NCBI RefSeq assembly: GCF_000417875.1
Contig: NW_006920886.1
Span: 510,854 to 570,067 of the forward strand
Source of the DNA: Pseudozyma flocculosa PF-1
Taxonomy: Eukaryota; Basidiomycota; Ustilaginomycetes; Ustilaginales; Ustilaginaceae
DNA length: 59,214 nucleotides
Reading direction: 5' to 3'
The notes below the pieces were generated by a model. The model had not been told where the DNA came from and did no database searches. It saw nothing but the letters and a program-made list of their open reading frames with translations. The first letter of the stretch is position 1; each line of letters begins with the position of its first letter. Below, one piece after another: positions 29,993 through 43,400 of the stretch. A program made the translations under genes and the position numbers.

Positions 29993-32900
29993 ATGCCGCC
30001 GCTCCGCAGGCCAGCGGCCAAGCCGTCACGGCCTTCGCCCGCATCAGGGGGTTCCGCCGACGAGCCCAGTCCGAATCGCCGCCAGCGTCCTCTCGACTCC
30101 GATGCGACGTCCGCCTCTGCTCCCTCCGCGACCTCCACCGCCGCGTCTTCGTCGACCGGCACGACGACGGCTCGAAGCTCCAACGCCTCGACACCTTCGC
30201 TGCCGGGCGTGCTGGTGGTGCCGTCGCTGGCCACTTCGGTCGCCGCCTCTTCAACCCGTGCTACGAGCGATGCAGAGAACAGGCCGGGCGTCAAGCATAA
30301 GCGCACCCTCCGCGCCTGCGAACGCTGCAGGATGCGCAAGCAGCGCTGCGACAGCGACCACCCGCCGTGTCCGAGCTGTCTCAAGGGAGGCCACGAGTGC
30401 ATCTACTCTGGCGGATCCGGCATCGACCCCAAGCGATTAGAGTGGGTGCACCTTGGTGGCGACGTGCTGGACAGGGTCGGCTTCGCTGATCAGGTCAACG
30501 CTTCCCTCTCGAACACTCTGTGCTGTCTCTGCCCCCACCCCAATGCCCCCTGTACCCGTCGATCTGATGCCCCTGCGATGGGTACGACTCCGGCCGATCA
30601 GGGATCTCGAGAGGAACAATGTCAAGCTCAGGGAGGAGAACGAGGCGCTCAAGAGGGAGAACGAGGGGCTCAGAGGAGCTCGCACGGATGAGGGCGCAGC
30701 GCACCCGAGGGACAATGCCTTGCCGCCCGCAATCCTGTCATCGGTGAGTCGTGGCGCAGTCTACATGGAGTAGGAAACTGGCTCGTGTCGATGACGGCGA
30801 CGTCCAGGTTGCTGACGGTTGTCGAAAGCGCGGACCCCTTCCCTCACTTCAATCTCCGAGAACCAGGTGTCTGGCATGCTGTCGAGTATCCCGGTCGCAC
30901 CTGTGTCGCCCTCCGAGCTCTGCAGCGGGTGAGCCTTGGTGGCTGCAGACGCGGTGGCCGCCGCGAATGAGCGAGCGGCAACGCGTCCCGTGGCTGAATC
31001 GACAGGTCTCGTCTTTCCTCTGGCGCTCCAGCGCCGCGTCCAGGCTTTCCATCGACGAACTCCTAACGAGATTCGACCGCTCGAGGGCCCAGGGCCGCGG
31101 CATCACCTCTACCATCATCGACATCCCTGCAGGTGGAAACGACTCCGTCGAATACGACCAAGTTGCAAGGGGCGATACCAGGCTAGGGCTGGTTGCCATG
31201 ACTCGCCTACGCTCCATCTCGCTCCACGTCATCTCCGCCGCCGACTCCAGCTGCATCGACTCGAGCAAGAGAGAAGTAGGACTTGCTGCTGCCACGACAG
31301 TAGCCGAGCCGGGCCTGGCAGGCGCTGACCTCGACGGTACGCTCTACGGGACGTCGCATCGCGTCGCTGCGTCGGCCGCTCAAGAGGCCGCCCTGCTGCG
31401 CCGCGCCGTCGGATACCTCGCCTGTCGCACGCCTTTCCTACCGAATCTGTCGGTGATCGAGTCTTGGCATCGCCATTTCCACAGCCGCGCCCTTCAACCT
31501 GCGGTAGGCGGCCAGCAGAGACCGGCAAGCGAGTCGCATCGGGCGGAGGAAGTGGTACCGGCCGCGGACCTCGACGTGTGGCACGAAATGTGAGGCGGTC
31601 GCCATGGAGCGGGACGGTAACGGAGCTCATCGTGTGTCATCCTGACCTTTGATCTTTCTCTCTCATTCCCGCCCTGGCATCACAGCATCCTGGCGTGCCT
31701 CTGCTTTCTCGGAGCAGTGCTGGATCGTTGCGCCTCGCCAGAGCGCGTCGAGTACGCAAAGGTGAGCGAGACCAGGTAGCAAGGTGGTGGCTCGTCAGCG
31801 CACGGCGNNNNNNNNNNNNNNNNNNNNNNNNNNNNNNNNNNNNNNNNNNNNNNNNNNNNNNNNNNNNNNNNNNNNNNNNNNNNNNNNNNNNNNNNNNNNN
31901 NNNNNNNNNNNNNNNNNNNNNNNNNNNNNNNNNNNNNNNNNNNNNNNNNNNNNNNNNNNNNNNNNNNNNNNNNNNNNNNNNNNNNNNNNNNNNNNNNNNN
32001 NNNNNNNNNNNNNNNNNNNNNNNNNNNNNNNNNNNNNNNNNNNNNNNNNNNNNNNNNNNNNNNNNNNNNNNNNNNNNNNNNNNNNNNNNNNNNNNNNNNN
32101 NNNNNNNNNNNNNNNNNNNNNNNNNNNNNNNNNNNNNNNNNNNNNNNNNNNNNNNNNNNNNNNNNNNNNNNNNNNNNNNNNNNNNNNNNNNNNNNNNNNN
32201 NNNNNNNNNNNNNNNNNNNNNNNNNNNNNNNNNNNNNNNNNNNNNNNNNNNNNNNNNNNNNNNNNNNNNNNNNNNNNNNNNNNNNNNNNNNNNNNNNNNN
32301 NNNNNNNNCTGGTCCGAGGTGAGGACGACGATCCTACTGATAGCTGCGCGGGCGGTCGAAGAGAGCGACAAGATGTCAGCAGTCATATTGACGTCGCGCT
32401 CCTGCTTCTTCGAACAGAGGCGTCCTCGAAGTCGCACTCGATCACCATACCGCTGCACAGCGTCGAGAACATCCGGCTCAAGCTGCTGCTGGCCAGCATC
32501 GCTCGAGTGTGTGGCGACGTCGTCGAGCTCTTCGAGCTGAGTGGCCTAGCCATGGACCTGGCCACCCTAGCTGGACGTGGGCCGCACGCAACTGCAGGCA
32601 TCCGCTCGGGGGAGCAGACAGAGCTTCTGCAAGTGAGCTGCCGTCGTCGAGTCGACATCGACCGTTGGGGTAGCGCCGAGCTGACGCTGGTCTCATCCGT
32701 GCCCTTCGTTGGCCCCTCAGCACCTCTTCTGGTCTTGCTACTCTTACCGCCACGGTGGGGACATGTTCGCTGGGGTCTGTGACCGTATCGGGCCTGTCGT
32801 CTCCGACTGACCATGTTCATGTCCGCTCCTGCTCCCTTTCCAGACGCCTGGGCCTGCCTCCAGAAGGCGCCGCAGCCGTGGCCGTACGATGTCTTTGCCG

Positions 32901-34789
32901 AGGTGAGCCTGGAGCAGGCATGGATTCTGCCGGGCGATTGAGTCGAGCTCAGCCCACTCGACTGAGCTTCGCCCTCGAAACCTCAGCTCCCCATCGCCAC
33001 CCCGAAGCGCAATCCTGACGCCATTGGCAGCGATCCCGAGACCAGCGCCGAGACCACAGCCGTCCTAGGCTACCAGATCAGGCGGCTGCAAGCCGATGCC
33101 ACCCGTCTCCAGACGGGCGAAGCGCAGGACGTCAGGGCCGTCGCCGAGAGACTCGACGGTTGGCACCACTGCCTCGAGGACGCCGACGAAAAGAGCCGGC
33201 TGGCACAGGCCCACAACCCGAGCCTCGCGTCGGCGGTCTTGGCCCTGCGGATCGAGGGTCAGTCGTGCTGGAGCAAAGTGCTCATGGCTGGCCATGCCGC
33301 GGTCCCGGACCTTGCAGCACGGCTCTTGCGCATCTCGGTGGTCATCGTCGACCTTTGCGTGCAGCTCATGGAACGGACACCCGCGTCGGAGCTGGATGTG
33401 CTCAACGTGCTGCAGGCATTCGAGGCTTTTGTCAGGTGCATATCGTCCAGCTGAGCGGACGTCCCGAGGTGGACCTGATGCTCTCCGAAGCCGTGGAAGT
33501 GCGCCGCTGACGCCATGCCTTGGTTTTTGGTCCCCGTTCCGTTCAACAGCATCCTCATCTGGCAGGAGCACGTCGACATCAATGACAGCGACCGATCGGC
33601 GGTCCGCGACCGGCTCGATATGGGCTGCCGGCTCCTCGAGGACCTCGTGAGTCTCTCTTCTTGCCTCCGAGCAACGGCTGGCTTCTGCTTGCACTCCTGA
33701 CGTCCGAATTGTCACCAGGGCCACCTCTTGCCGCTCTACGCCGGCCTGGCACCCGTGCTGGGGGCCGCAATGGCGATGGCGAGCTGGTACGCCCGAGCTA
33801 CGAGTAACGACGCTGCGCAGAACTGGTCTCGCCGCAACGCCCGAGCTACGAGTAACGACGCTGCGCAGAACTGGTCTCGCCGCAACGCCCGCGACCACGT
33901 ACCGACGGCGTCATCGACGATCGTCACCGGCCGGGTCGATGTGCTATCGCCTTCGCCTCTGGCCTTGCCTGCGAGCGTGGCCGGATTGGGCTGGCGAGGT
34001 AGCTCAGGCTCGATCCAGAACGGTGGCCCGGGGGAGATGCGCCCTGCTCTGCCCGGCCCTCAGCACCTTGTGTTCGCGGTCGAGGGGGACCACTTGCGCG
34101 GACCGATGCCAGCGACTGCAGCATCCTCTCCCGGCCCCTACGTCCCGCCCGTCAACCACGGCGGCTGGCCGCCCAGGCAGGGCTGGGTGGATCATCCAGA
34201 GCTTTCCGCGGAAGGCCCTCCTCTGGCCATGCCGCTGCCATTGCAAGAGCCAGCCTCCATCATGAACGCCTCCGGCCCGATCACCGCCGCCTCGACCGCC
34301 GTCGCCACCCCAGCAGACGGCCCCTTCGTCACGGCAACAACGATGCCCGGCTACAGCAGCTCGACGACCAACACCGGCCATCTGCCGGTCGGCCCAGTCG
34401 ATGCCTGGTACCGCCAGCAGACCGTGAGCAGCCATTCGGGGCTTAGGCAGACGGCAGGGTCGGTCGCAGGCTGGGACACGAGCATGGCCGGCGCCACCTG
34501 CCTCAACAACACGATGCCACCCTCTGCTTCGAAGGCGCATCAAGTGTCGTTCTTCACGGGCATGCCAGAGGCGGCGGATGCCGCGTACGCTGTCCATGCT
34601 CAGCCGGTGGGCTTTGTGACCGACCGTATCTCTGGCTACCCGCTGGGTGCAGGGGGAGGACCCAGCAGTCTCGACCAGGCGCTCCGTCTCGATGCGCCTC
34701 CGTCGAGGATGGCGCCGTCGCCGTCGAGCGTGGCGGGGCCTTCAAAAAGGAGCCGGGCCTCGTACGGGTACGACAACGGGCTCGCCTAA
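29993..34789 (+). CDS. Zn2Cys6 transcription factor with fungal-specific regulatory domain, about ten exons, internal gap
   Basis: The N-terminus is disordered and Ser/Thr-rich. A canonical binuclear zinc cluster spans C109-C136 (CX2CX6CX6CX2CX6C, ACERCRMRKQRCDSD), preceded by a basic patch. After an intron a coiled-coil dimerisation segment follows (DLERNNVKLREENEALKREN). The remainder reads like a fungal transcription-factor regulatory domain: LACLCFLGAVLDRCASPERVEYAK, LFWSCYSYRHDAWACLQKAPQ, RLLRISVVIVDLCVQLMER, WQEHVDINDSDRSAVRDRLD. Exons by eye: 29993-30441, 30602-30743, 30867-30928, 31032-31589, 31686-31762, [gap]-32632, 32721-32754, 32844-32902, 32987-33435, 33550-33646 and 33719-34789. 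Frame is continuous at all junctions outside the gap; the exon 2-4 joins are the least certain. A 48-bp in-frame duplication lies in the last exon. Target genes and inducer are unknown. Confidence 0.85.
31808..32308. other. 501-N assembly gap inside the zinc-cluster gene
   Basis: Unknown sequence inside the regulatory domain. Unlike the Lon gap, the flanks share no obvious overlap. At least one exon boundary lies within it, because the exon ending at 31762 and the one read at 32309-32632 are separated by it. Confidence 0.95.
33792..33887 (+). repeat. 48-bp in-frame tandem duplication in the zinc-cluster gene
   Basis: Two adjacent identical copies encode the 16-residue unit ARATSNDAAQNWSRRN at the start of the last exon. 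The length is a multiple of three, so the frame is kept. Confidence 0.85.
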
Positions 34790-35106
34790 GCCGGCCGCTC
34801 ACTTGGCTCGCTCAGGTCGGACCCGTGGACGACTGCAACCAGATCCTACCCGATCCTGGCACAATGGCTGCCACGCACTCGCAAACCCCTTTGGAGCGCC
34901 CTCTCCGCTCGACTGGTCCCGACTCCTTGACGCGATCTCGCCACAGAGCAAAGACGTCCCGCGCCTCGTGGCGACTCCTCAAAAGATGCGATCAGCCAGA
35001 TGCCGAGCAGCAACGACGCTCGATGCAATCTCGATGGACATGTTCGATGGGATCAACGAGGTGAATGGTCTGATGTAGCCAAGGGCGGCAGCCACGGCCA
35101 TGACGA
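34790..35106. other. Convergent spacer between zinc-cluster and DUF423 genes
   Basis: About 317 bases holding the two 3' ends. Nothing else is recognisable. Confidence 0.5.
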
Positions 35107-35866
35107 CTATCGGCGGAGCGACGGCGGACGCTTGGCGTAAGCGAGGAGGACCCAACCGACGATGAACGAGATTCCTCCGAGGGGCGTGACTGGGCCGAGG
35201 AGTTTGCGGATGGGGTTGTCGGTCTTGGTGAGGCAGAGGCCGTAGATCTGGCGGCGAGGCGAGGGAGGAGGAGAAGAGGAGGAAGGGCGGGTGGACGAAG
35301 GACGAGTCAGCCTTTGCGGCTAAGCCAGGAGCGTGGCTCGGCATGGTTGGGCAGGACAGCGAAGAGGCGTTGGGATGCTCACGCTTCCAGAGAAGAGGGT
35401 GATGCCGGTGGCGAAGGCATAGCTGGCGGCGACGACGGCGCTCGACTTGGGGAGCGAGAGGGCGTAGAGGAGCGCCAGCGAGTGCATGAGCTGGTACTGG
35501 GTCGCCGTCGACCATGCGGCCGACTCTGTTGGAAGGATGAAAGGGGACGCAGGTGGGCACTCGTCAGCTCGCGTCGTCAATGGTTGGGCGGCGGCACTGC
35601 TCCAGGTCGTCGGGGCTGGACGTACGGTGGGCATTGAGCTTGGCCTTGAGGGCGTGAGCGCCGATCGCGCTGCAGGTGTCGTCGTTCATGGACCGGTTCG
35701 AGAGCACAGGCGCATGGGGCAGCGAGAAGCAGGTGTCAGCCGGTCACAGTGGCACGGGGAGCGGCGGTTGGTGGTGAGGACAAAGGACGCGGGGCACGCA
35801 CCCGAATCCGACACCGACGGCGCCGGAGACGCAGGCAAAGGAGTGGAGCATGTTGAAGATGGGCAT
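35107..35866 (-). CDS. DUF423 / TMEM256-like small membrane protein, four exons
   Basis: Minus-strand exons 35866-35802, 35669-35626, 35525-35383 and 35247-35107 (TAG) give 130 residues. The family signature GFGAIGAHALKAKL is reconstituted across the exon 1/2 junction. It is followed by STATQYQLMHSLALLYAL, the hydrophobic AASYAFATGITLFSGS segment, GLCLTKTDNPIRKLLGPVTP and LGGISFIVGWVLLAYA, which together match UPF0382/TMEM256 proteins with about four transmembrane helices and usual lengths of 110-140 residues. Phases at all junctions agree. The biochemical role of the family is not established; the human member is a small membrane protein found in vesicle and mitochondrial preparations. The start codon choice (MPIFNMLHSFACVSGAVG) places the first helix at the N-terminus, as expected. 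Confidence 0.88.
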
Positions 35867-37421
35867 CGTTGCTGCTGCTGTTGCTGCTGCTACTGCTGCG
35901 AGGAAGGCGGTCGAGATGGTGGATCGAGAGCAGTCGACAGGAAGGCGGGCTGGAGCGTCCAGAGAGGCCGCCCGGGAGGGATGCTCATGCAAGCAACCTT
36001 TCCCAGGGCTCGCTTGCTTTGGCTCCCGAGAGCCGGAGGGCAAGGCCAGGCCCAACGGCCGTGTGTGGAGGAGAGGCTGGCTCGGGCGGCGGCTGCGTTC
36101 GCTCCGGGCAGTTGGCTCGGATCCGCTGTCGGCATCGCTGGTCGGCTTGCACGCGCACTAGCCTCTGGCTGCCAACGGGCCCCTCGACGAAACGCCAATT
36201 GGCTCCATGGCAGCGGGACATGGCGAGCCGAAGTCGTCGAAGGCTTCGCACGCGCACATCAACACCCACACAATCTGCTAAAGCATGACGGAGATGGCAT
36301 GCTGCTGCGGTGAAACGAGAAAAGAAGGGGCGACCCGGCGGTAGCGGTAGCGCCAAGAGCCCGATCCAGGGCCTGGCCAGGCCAGGGCGGGCCGACGTCG
36401 CGCGCCTGCCACTCTGGATGCGAGAAGCCAGAGAGGCCGCGGGGCAGGCCCAGCAGACAGGCCTGTGGCAGGCAGAGAAAAAACACCGCGGCCGCATCGA
36501 GGTGCAACCTCTGCCAGACGCTGCTTGCTAGCTGCAGACGCTGCGGCCGCTCCCGACCTCGACGACGCTCGATAGCCGGCCGTCTTCTCGCCATCATCAC
36601 CGCCTACCGCCCACCGCCCACCATCCGCCTTCTCGCCACCTGCTGCGGCGGAAACGCTCTACCACACATCCTGCTCGCTCGTCGGCCCCGATTGTCCATC
36701 ACCGCGACCGCATCGCGACCTGCTCCTGCTTGGGTTCTGCTCTTTACGCCGCGCTGCGAGATCCGCTGCCCTGCTCGGCCGACCGACGGATCGCGCTTCG
36801 ACGGTCGCGGCCTAGCTCGCTCGTCGTCATCCTGCCTACCGGCATCTGCGTCCTGACCGCCGTCTCCAGTTCCATCACGCCGCGACGCCCTGCCATCGCA
36901 TTGCCAGCACCGGCCCATTCTCGCTGCTATCGACGCGAGACCGGCACGTCACAATCGCCCGGACCTTCAGTCGGGATCGTCCCGCCGCTTCCCACCACAC
37001 TCCCCTCACCATCCTCTTCTGACTGGATCCGGATCGCCATGACCACCATCCGCTGCCTTTGTTAATTTCGCCCACCCACCACCCACGGCTTCGGTCCACT
37101 GCACGACGCCGCAGCGAGACCACTCTTACCGCGCTCCAAACCCCCCTTCGGACCACCACCTGCGATCCAGTCAGCCTCGTACAGGCAGCCCGATTCGTAG
37201 ACCTGTCCCTCGAGGTCCCACCACGCTCCTTTCCTCTCGTCTTCTCCGAACAGCCTCGACGGTCAACCCCTCGAGTGTCACTCGCGACCGCTTCCTCCGA
37301 TCGCAGCGCTAAAACTAGCCCAAGGCCATCGTCCACGGCGCCATCATCGTCCTGCAGCGCCAAGCTTCTCCGGCGTCGCTCGTGGATCTCTGTCGGTCCG
37401 ATCGAGCCGCTTGCGCCGACC
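35867..37421. promoter_or_regulatory. Divergent intergenic region between DUF423 and PP4-regulator genes
   Basis: 1.55 kb containing both 5' ends. The GGCCAGGCCAGGGC motif (about 36368-36390) recurs here. From about 36540 to 37421 the sequence is pyrimidine-rich, as expected for a long 5' leader. The frame of the downstream gene is open upstream to 37059, but the first in-frame ATG is 37422. Confidence 0.45.
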
Positions 37422-40400
37422 ATGACTGGCCAAGCTGAACAGCAAAAGGAGGCGACTCCGCAGGCGGGCGAGACGACGACGACTGCGGCGTCCTCGAGCC
37501 GGCCCAACAGCCTGGCCTTTCCCTCGACCGGAGGCGCTGCCAAGCACCTCAACCCGGCCGTCAGGAGGGCGGCCGAAGGCGGGCGGCACCACCAGCGCTC
37601 CCACTCGATCGACACAAAGGACCGCACCAGCCCCATCCTCGGCTTTGGTCCGCTGCAGGGCGACATTGCAAAGTTCCTCTCGGCCTCCAGCGCCGAGGGC
37701 TCGTCGTCGGTCGCTGCGAACGGCTCGGTCGATGGTCCCAAGTCGCCCATCGGCAGCGAGGCGGGCGCCAAGGACGTCACCTCACCTCCTGCATCGGCGG
37801 TTCCGAGCGGGTCTGTCACCGGCGGCGGTGGCCAGCCGCTGCAGAAGCGCGTCTCGCTAACAAGCTTATCTGGAGCCGGCACCGCTCACGCCGCAACAAC
37901 TGCTGCTGGCCTGGCTCGGCCCATTCCGCGCAAGGCCAGCAACGGGTCCATCTCCAGCTCCAGTGGTGGCGAGGGCTCGCCGGAGCAGGCTTCCTCCGCG
38001 TCGTCGTCGTCGTTGTCGTCTTCGGACGCTCGACCGGTCAACCCCGCCAGGAAGGCTGACAACAAGGTCCCTGGCGCAGGCGCAAGCGGAAGCGGAAGTG
38101 GTGGCGGTGCCAGCGGCCTGGGCAGCAAGGACGCGTCCAAGAGGACCGCCTCGCCTGCCCGCGGCCACTATTCGGGCAAGCCGATATCCCCGCGCCTGGC
38201 GCCGTACTCGAGCGGCGGCATGAGCGGCCATGCGCGCAGGATCAGCTCGGAGCTCGGCGGCACCCACCGACCTCCGTCGCCCATCTTCCTGCCCTCGGCC
38301 TCGCCGCCGACGCTGCCGGCCAATCCGGACCCGCAGCACAGCTGGGACTCTGTCTGGCCGCGCTCGCCGACGTCTGACCGCGCGCAGAACATCAAGCGCC
38401 TCGGCTCGCCCGCGTCGACGGCGTCGTCGAGCAGCCCGTCCGAGTCGGCCGGCAGCGGGAGCCGCCCCTCGCCGCACTCGTCCCCGCTCACGCACCAGCA
38501 GTCGGACCACGCCTCCCTGCTCTCCCGCTCTCCGCGTGCGCACCAGGACCTGGCTGGCAGCCCGTACTCGACGAGCCCGACAATAGGCAGGCCCAAGGCG
38601 CGGCGGCCGCACGAGCTCAGGGGCTCGTCGTCCTCTCCGACGCTGCGCGTGGCCGGCTTCCCGCTGAGCAAGGAGGAGCCAGGATCCCCTCGCAGCCTCC
38701 GTGGTGGTCTTGCACCGCGGCAGAGGGGCATGGAGACGTCCAAGAGCGAGCCCATCCCCAGGATTGGCTTCAATCCAGTGGCGCCCGCCGACGGCGACGC
38801 GGCGGCGCTGCCTGCAGCGACGTCGTTGACCGAGGCGAAGACGCCGCCAGCGAGCGGCGTCTCGTCGACCAGAATGGATGCCACCGCCGACGCCACCGAA
38901 CCGTCGAAAAGGGCCGACACGACGAGCGATGCGGACGCACACTCGCAAACGGCGCTGCATCGACCCGTCCTCCCCATCCTCACGGCGAGTTCTGCGACGT
39001 CTCCGAGATCGCCGTTCCTCCAGCTCTCGTCGCCGACGACACACGCCCCCTCGCAGCACGATATGCAGCTTTCCGAGAGTCCGCCCAAGACGCGCAGCTT
39101 CATCGCCATGCCGCCGCGGTCGGGCTACGAGCTGAGCGACGACCCCGACGACGTCGGCTCCGAAGAAGACGGCTCGAGCTCCGGCCAGGGCAGCGTCGGC
39201 ACCAACGGCGAGGACGAAGACTCGTGCGACGAGGCCGACGAACACCACCGCGACGAAGACGACGCGATGCTGGATGAGAGCATGGCGGACGCTAGCGAGT
39301 CCGGCGCCGATGGCAGCGTCGAGGGGAAGCATAACGGCGATGCGTTGCGGTCGCGAGTGCCCGGCGGCGAGGCGGCAAATGGCCTCGTCAACGGCGACAT
39401 GGCCTTGGACATGGAGCCGCCAGCTCGACCGAGTCTGCCGAAGCGACCGAGCCTGACTCGGTCCGGCGCAGTCCCGGCACCGCCGCCGGTCCTCGATCCG
39501 CTCGCCAGCGCCGAGTCGTCGGCGAGGGCGCTTGCCGTGCACAAGGGGTCCCAGGGCGCGAGCCTGCTGACCTACTTCAAGGACCAGCAAGATCAGGGAG
39601 ACAGCGGCTCGGCCGTCCCGCCTCCCTTAGCCATGGATGAAGGGCTGCAGATAAATGACGCGGTTCAACCGTCAGCCCTGGGTCTCGACGCTGCAGGGAT
39701 GGCCGAGGCCGTCGACGACAACATGATGGGCGAGGGACCGAACGGCGAACAGGTCGAGGAGAGCCTCAACACGCTCGAGCGCATCTTTCTCTTCGCCAAG
39801 AGCGATCTGGCCTACCATCGGTGGGTTCTACGACGCACGGCAAGCTCGCGCGGAGGTGCCTCGCTGACTTTCCCTCCCCACCCGCTTTGCCCCGCTTTTG
39901 ACCGAATGCGACGTCCCGCGCAGCGTGCTGGTGGCAAGCTCGCTGCCGGACTGGATCCGCGACGTGGAGCTGAGCGACGCGGTCGAGTACATCATCCCAC
40001 TTCTCAACGGCCTGGGTACCGATGGTGAGTCTGACTTGGTGGGGGTGGTGTGGCTTCTGTGCGGACGGTCGCTGACTGCGAACTCGCTCCCTCTTCGGCT
40101 CGGCGGGTCCGACCAGAACTCGACGTTTGCGCCGCCTTTGCGCCGGAGCTGTCGCGCGTCATGTGGTTTTTCTTCCGCAACTGCCCGCTTGCGGAGCTGG
40201 CAGAGCAGTCGACGCCTCTCGAAGGGTCGGCGAGCACAGATGCCGGCAACGCAGCAGCAGCAGCAGGGGAAGCCCGGCCGGTGGAGGAGGACGAGGTGGC
40301 TACGCGGCCTCGGATCAGCGTCAGCACCTTCACCTCGCTGCTCTGTGCGCTGCTGCTCAACCAGAACAACCTCATCGCCGGCGCGACGCAGCAATCCCTG

Positions 40401-43400
40401 GTCCAGTTCTTCTGCCGGCTCGAGAACCGCGAGCTCGATGCGCCGAAGCCCGACGCGCACGGCGCCCAGGGCGAGGAGAAGCTCGACCAGGCAGCCATCG
40501 ACGCGCAGGAGGCGCGCAAGATGGAGCTGCACATGGACGGCCTCATCACCCACGCCGTCGGCCGGGACGGTCAGCCGGTGCCGCACGAGCCGTACGACTT
40601 CGACGAGCGGGCAAGGCACGCCATCCGGACGGAGCTGCTCGACAACGTGGCCTTCGCCATCGCTCGCCTGAGCCAGGAGCAGGCCCGCGATTCGGCGCCG
40701 CAGGCGATGGAGGACGTCTCGTACGACGAGGCAGCCTCCGCGCCGGAAGGCGGCGACGCGGCCGCGCCCATGCACGAGGCATCGGCGGAAGCGCGCCACG
40801 AGGCCTCGACTGCTGCTGATCCGCCGAACGAGGAGCAGCAGCGCGACATTGCGGCCGGCGTCGATTCGCCGACCCACCCATCGTCGGTGCCGCTGCCCGA
40901 CACCGAGGAGGGCCGCTGGCAGGGCGAACAGGATGGCCAGAATTCACCCCACGAGGGGACGACGACAGCCGACGCCGACATGATGGACGAGAGCCAGCTG
41001 CTCGAGTCGTGGAACGGCGGCAGCTCGCCGTTTGCCTTTGGCAGCACGCCCAACATGAGCGAGTACAAGGCCGATATTGACGAGGAGGCGGCCGTCGGGA
41101 GGATGGCCTCGGTGAGCTTGCTGGCCGCGCTCGCTGTCGAGGAGCTCGTCGCCCGCGACCTGCTGCTGGAGCGCCTGCTGCCCGAGGTGCTCGCCCTCGC
41201 CGACGATGCGGCCTTTTTCGTGCGCAAGGAGGTGGCTGGCGCGCTCGGCCCGATGGCCAAGAACCTCGACCACGACACTGTCACCGAACGGCTGCTCCCC
41301 GCCTTTGAGAGGGCGATGGCCGACCGCATCTGGCACGTTCGCCTGGCCGCCTGCTTCTCGCTGCCCGCCATCCTGGGCCGCCTCAACGCGCCAGAGAAGC
41401 GCAGCAGGACGGTGTCCAGCCTCCGCACGTTTGTCAACGACGTGTCGCGCAAGGTGCGCCTGGCCGCGCTCGAAGTCCTCGGCGAGGCCATCTTCATGTT
41501 CAAGGATGACGCCGAGGGCGTGCCCGACGAGATGGTCCGCTTCTTCATCGGCGAGCCCTTTGACGGTCCGCCGCAGCAGGGCGAGACGTCGCTCTCGTTT
41601 GACCCTTCGTTTGGCGCCGATTCCTCGCGCGACGATGGCCAGCCACAGCAGCCGGACGCGGCTGGTGCTGCGGACGACGACGCCGACTCGCTGCTCGTCA
41701 GCTTCGGTTTCTCGCAGGGTGGTGCGGGCGGTGGCGGCGGCGGAGGCATCGGCGGATTCGGCGGTGGCGACGATTCGCTGGGTGGATCGCGCTGGGACAG
41801 CGGCTTCGGCTCGACCGACACCGATCCCGACAGGCCGCTGGTGGTGGCGTTCAACATCCCCGCCGTCGTGCTGACGCTGGGCGCTGAGCGGTGGCCGCAG
41901 CTGCGCAAGACGTACCTCGAGCTGACCGAGCACGCCGTGCTCAACGTCCGCAAGAGCCTCGCCGCCTCGCTGCACGAGATTGCCAAGATCATCGGGCCCG
42001 ATGCCGCCAAGGACGACCTGCTTCCGGCGGCCGACCGCTTCCTCGGCGACCACGAGCACGAGGTGCGCATCGCCGTCCTCGAAAACATCGACGTCCTCCT
42101 CCGCTGCCTGCCCAGGCCCGAGGCCGAGTCGACCCTGCAGCGGCTGCTGGCGCTGTGGTCGATGGACTTTTCGCGCGACTGGCGCCTCCGCGAGCGGCTG
42201 GCGCTCCATATCCCCAGCATGGCCAAGCAGTTCCTGCTCGACGACGAGCAGGGCCAGCTCGTGACGCTGATGCACATGGCGCTGGCCGACTCGGTGAGCG
42301 CGGTCCGCGACGCCGGGGTCAAATGTGTGAGTTTGCGTGCACCTGCCGCTCCGTGGACGCCTTTGTCGAGTCCGAAGAGCGCGCGAGCTGACCCGCATCG
42401 CCTCTTCCCCTGCAACCGACTCGTCTCACCACCTCCATCCCCCATCCCTTCCCCTCTTGATCTGCTTGCGAATCGCCGCTGCCAGGTCCCCGATCTCTAC
42501 CGCACGTTCGCCGACAATGACCAGGTCATCGCCGACGGCTTCCTGGGCATCGTTTCCGACCTCGGCGACAGCGAGGGCTACCGGCTCCGGGTGGCCTGCC
42601 TCCTCTGCATCCAGGCGCTCGTCGACAAGGGCATCCAGCGCTCCTCGTGTGAGCTGCTCCTCGTTGGTCGGCTGGTGCAGATGGGCAGCGATCGCGTCGT
42701 CGACGTGCGCATCGCACTGGCGCGCACCGTGGGCCAGATGTGTCGCCGCCAAGAGCTCTACGCCTCTCCGCAGTCTCGCTCGCCGGAGCTCAACGGCCTT
42801 CTGGCGCGCCTGGCCCGCGACCGCTCCCACGAGGTGCGCGAGGCCATCGACGGCATCCTCACACCGGACGAGGCGGCGCGCTTCACCGCGGCCAATGGCG
42901 ACGAATCGCCGGCCGACGCGCCGCGTACGCTCGTCCTCGGACCCGCCGAAGGAGGCCCCCACAAGCCCGAGGGATCCTTGGGCGCCATGGGGACGGGCCA
43001 GGTCGATCTGGGTCAGACGACTCTGCCGATGTTCGACATGGACGAGAGCCACGATCTCGAGGACGTCGACATGGGCGACGGTGTTGGCGAGGCTAGCGGT
43101 AGCGGCAGCGGTGAACACGCCGAAGCTCGGAACAGCGCTGATCCCTCGGGCGACGACCAAGGCCATTCCTTTGCGGTCCCGCTCCGGCATAGCGGCGACG
43201 GCGACGATGACGACAACGACGGCCACGGGCCGGCCGACGCCGGCGACGCCTCCTTTGAAGAGGACGAGGCGCCGCACCACTTGCTTGGCGTCGACCCCGA
43301 TGCTGAGGACGACGAAGCGGCAGGGGCGAAGAGCCTCGACACAGGGGGCGTTGGGGAAACGCTCTCGCTGTCGTCGCCGCAGCGGATGCAGCAGGCGGGT

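Noticed and set aside
15452..34789. Secondary-metabolite or nutrient gene cluster (MFS permease plus zinc-cluster factor)
   Set aside because: The two genes are more than 12 kb apart with housekeeping genes between them, and no biosynthetic enzyme is present.
37866..39590. 574-codon antisense frame over the PP4 regulator
   Set aside because: Shadow of the disordered, GC-rich N-terminal part; Arg-rich with no recognisable domain.
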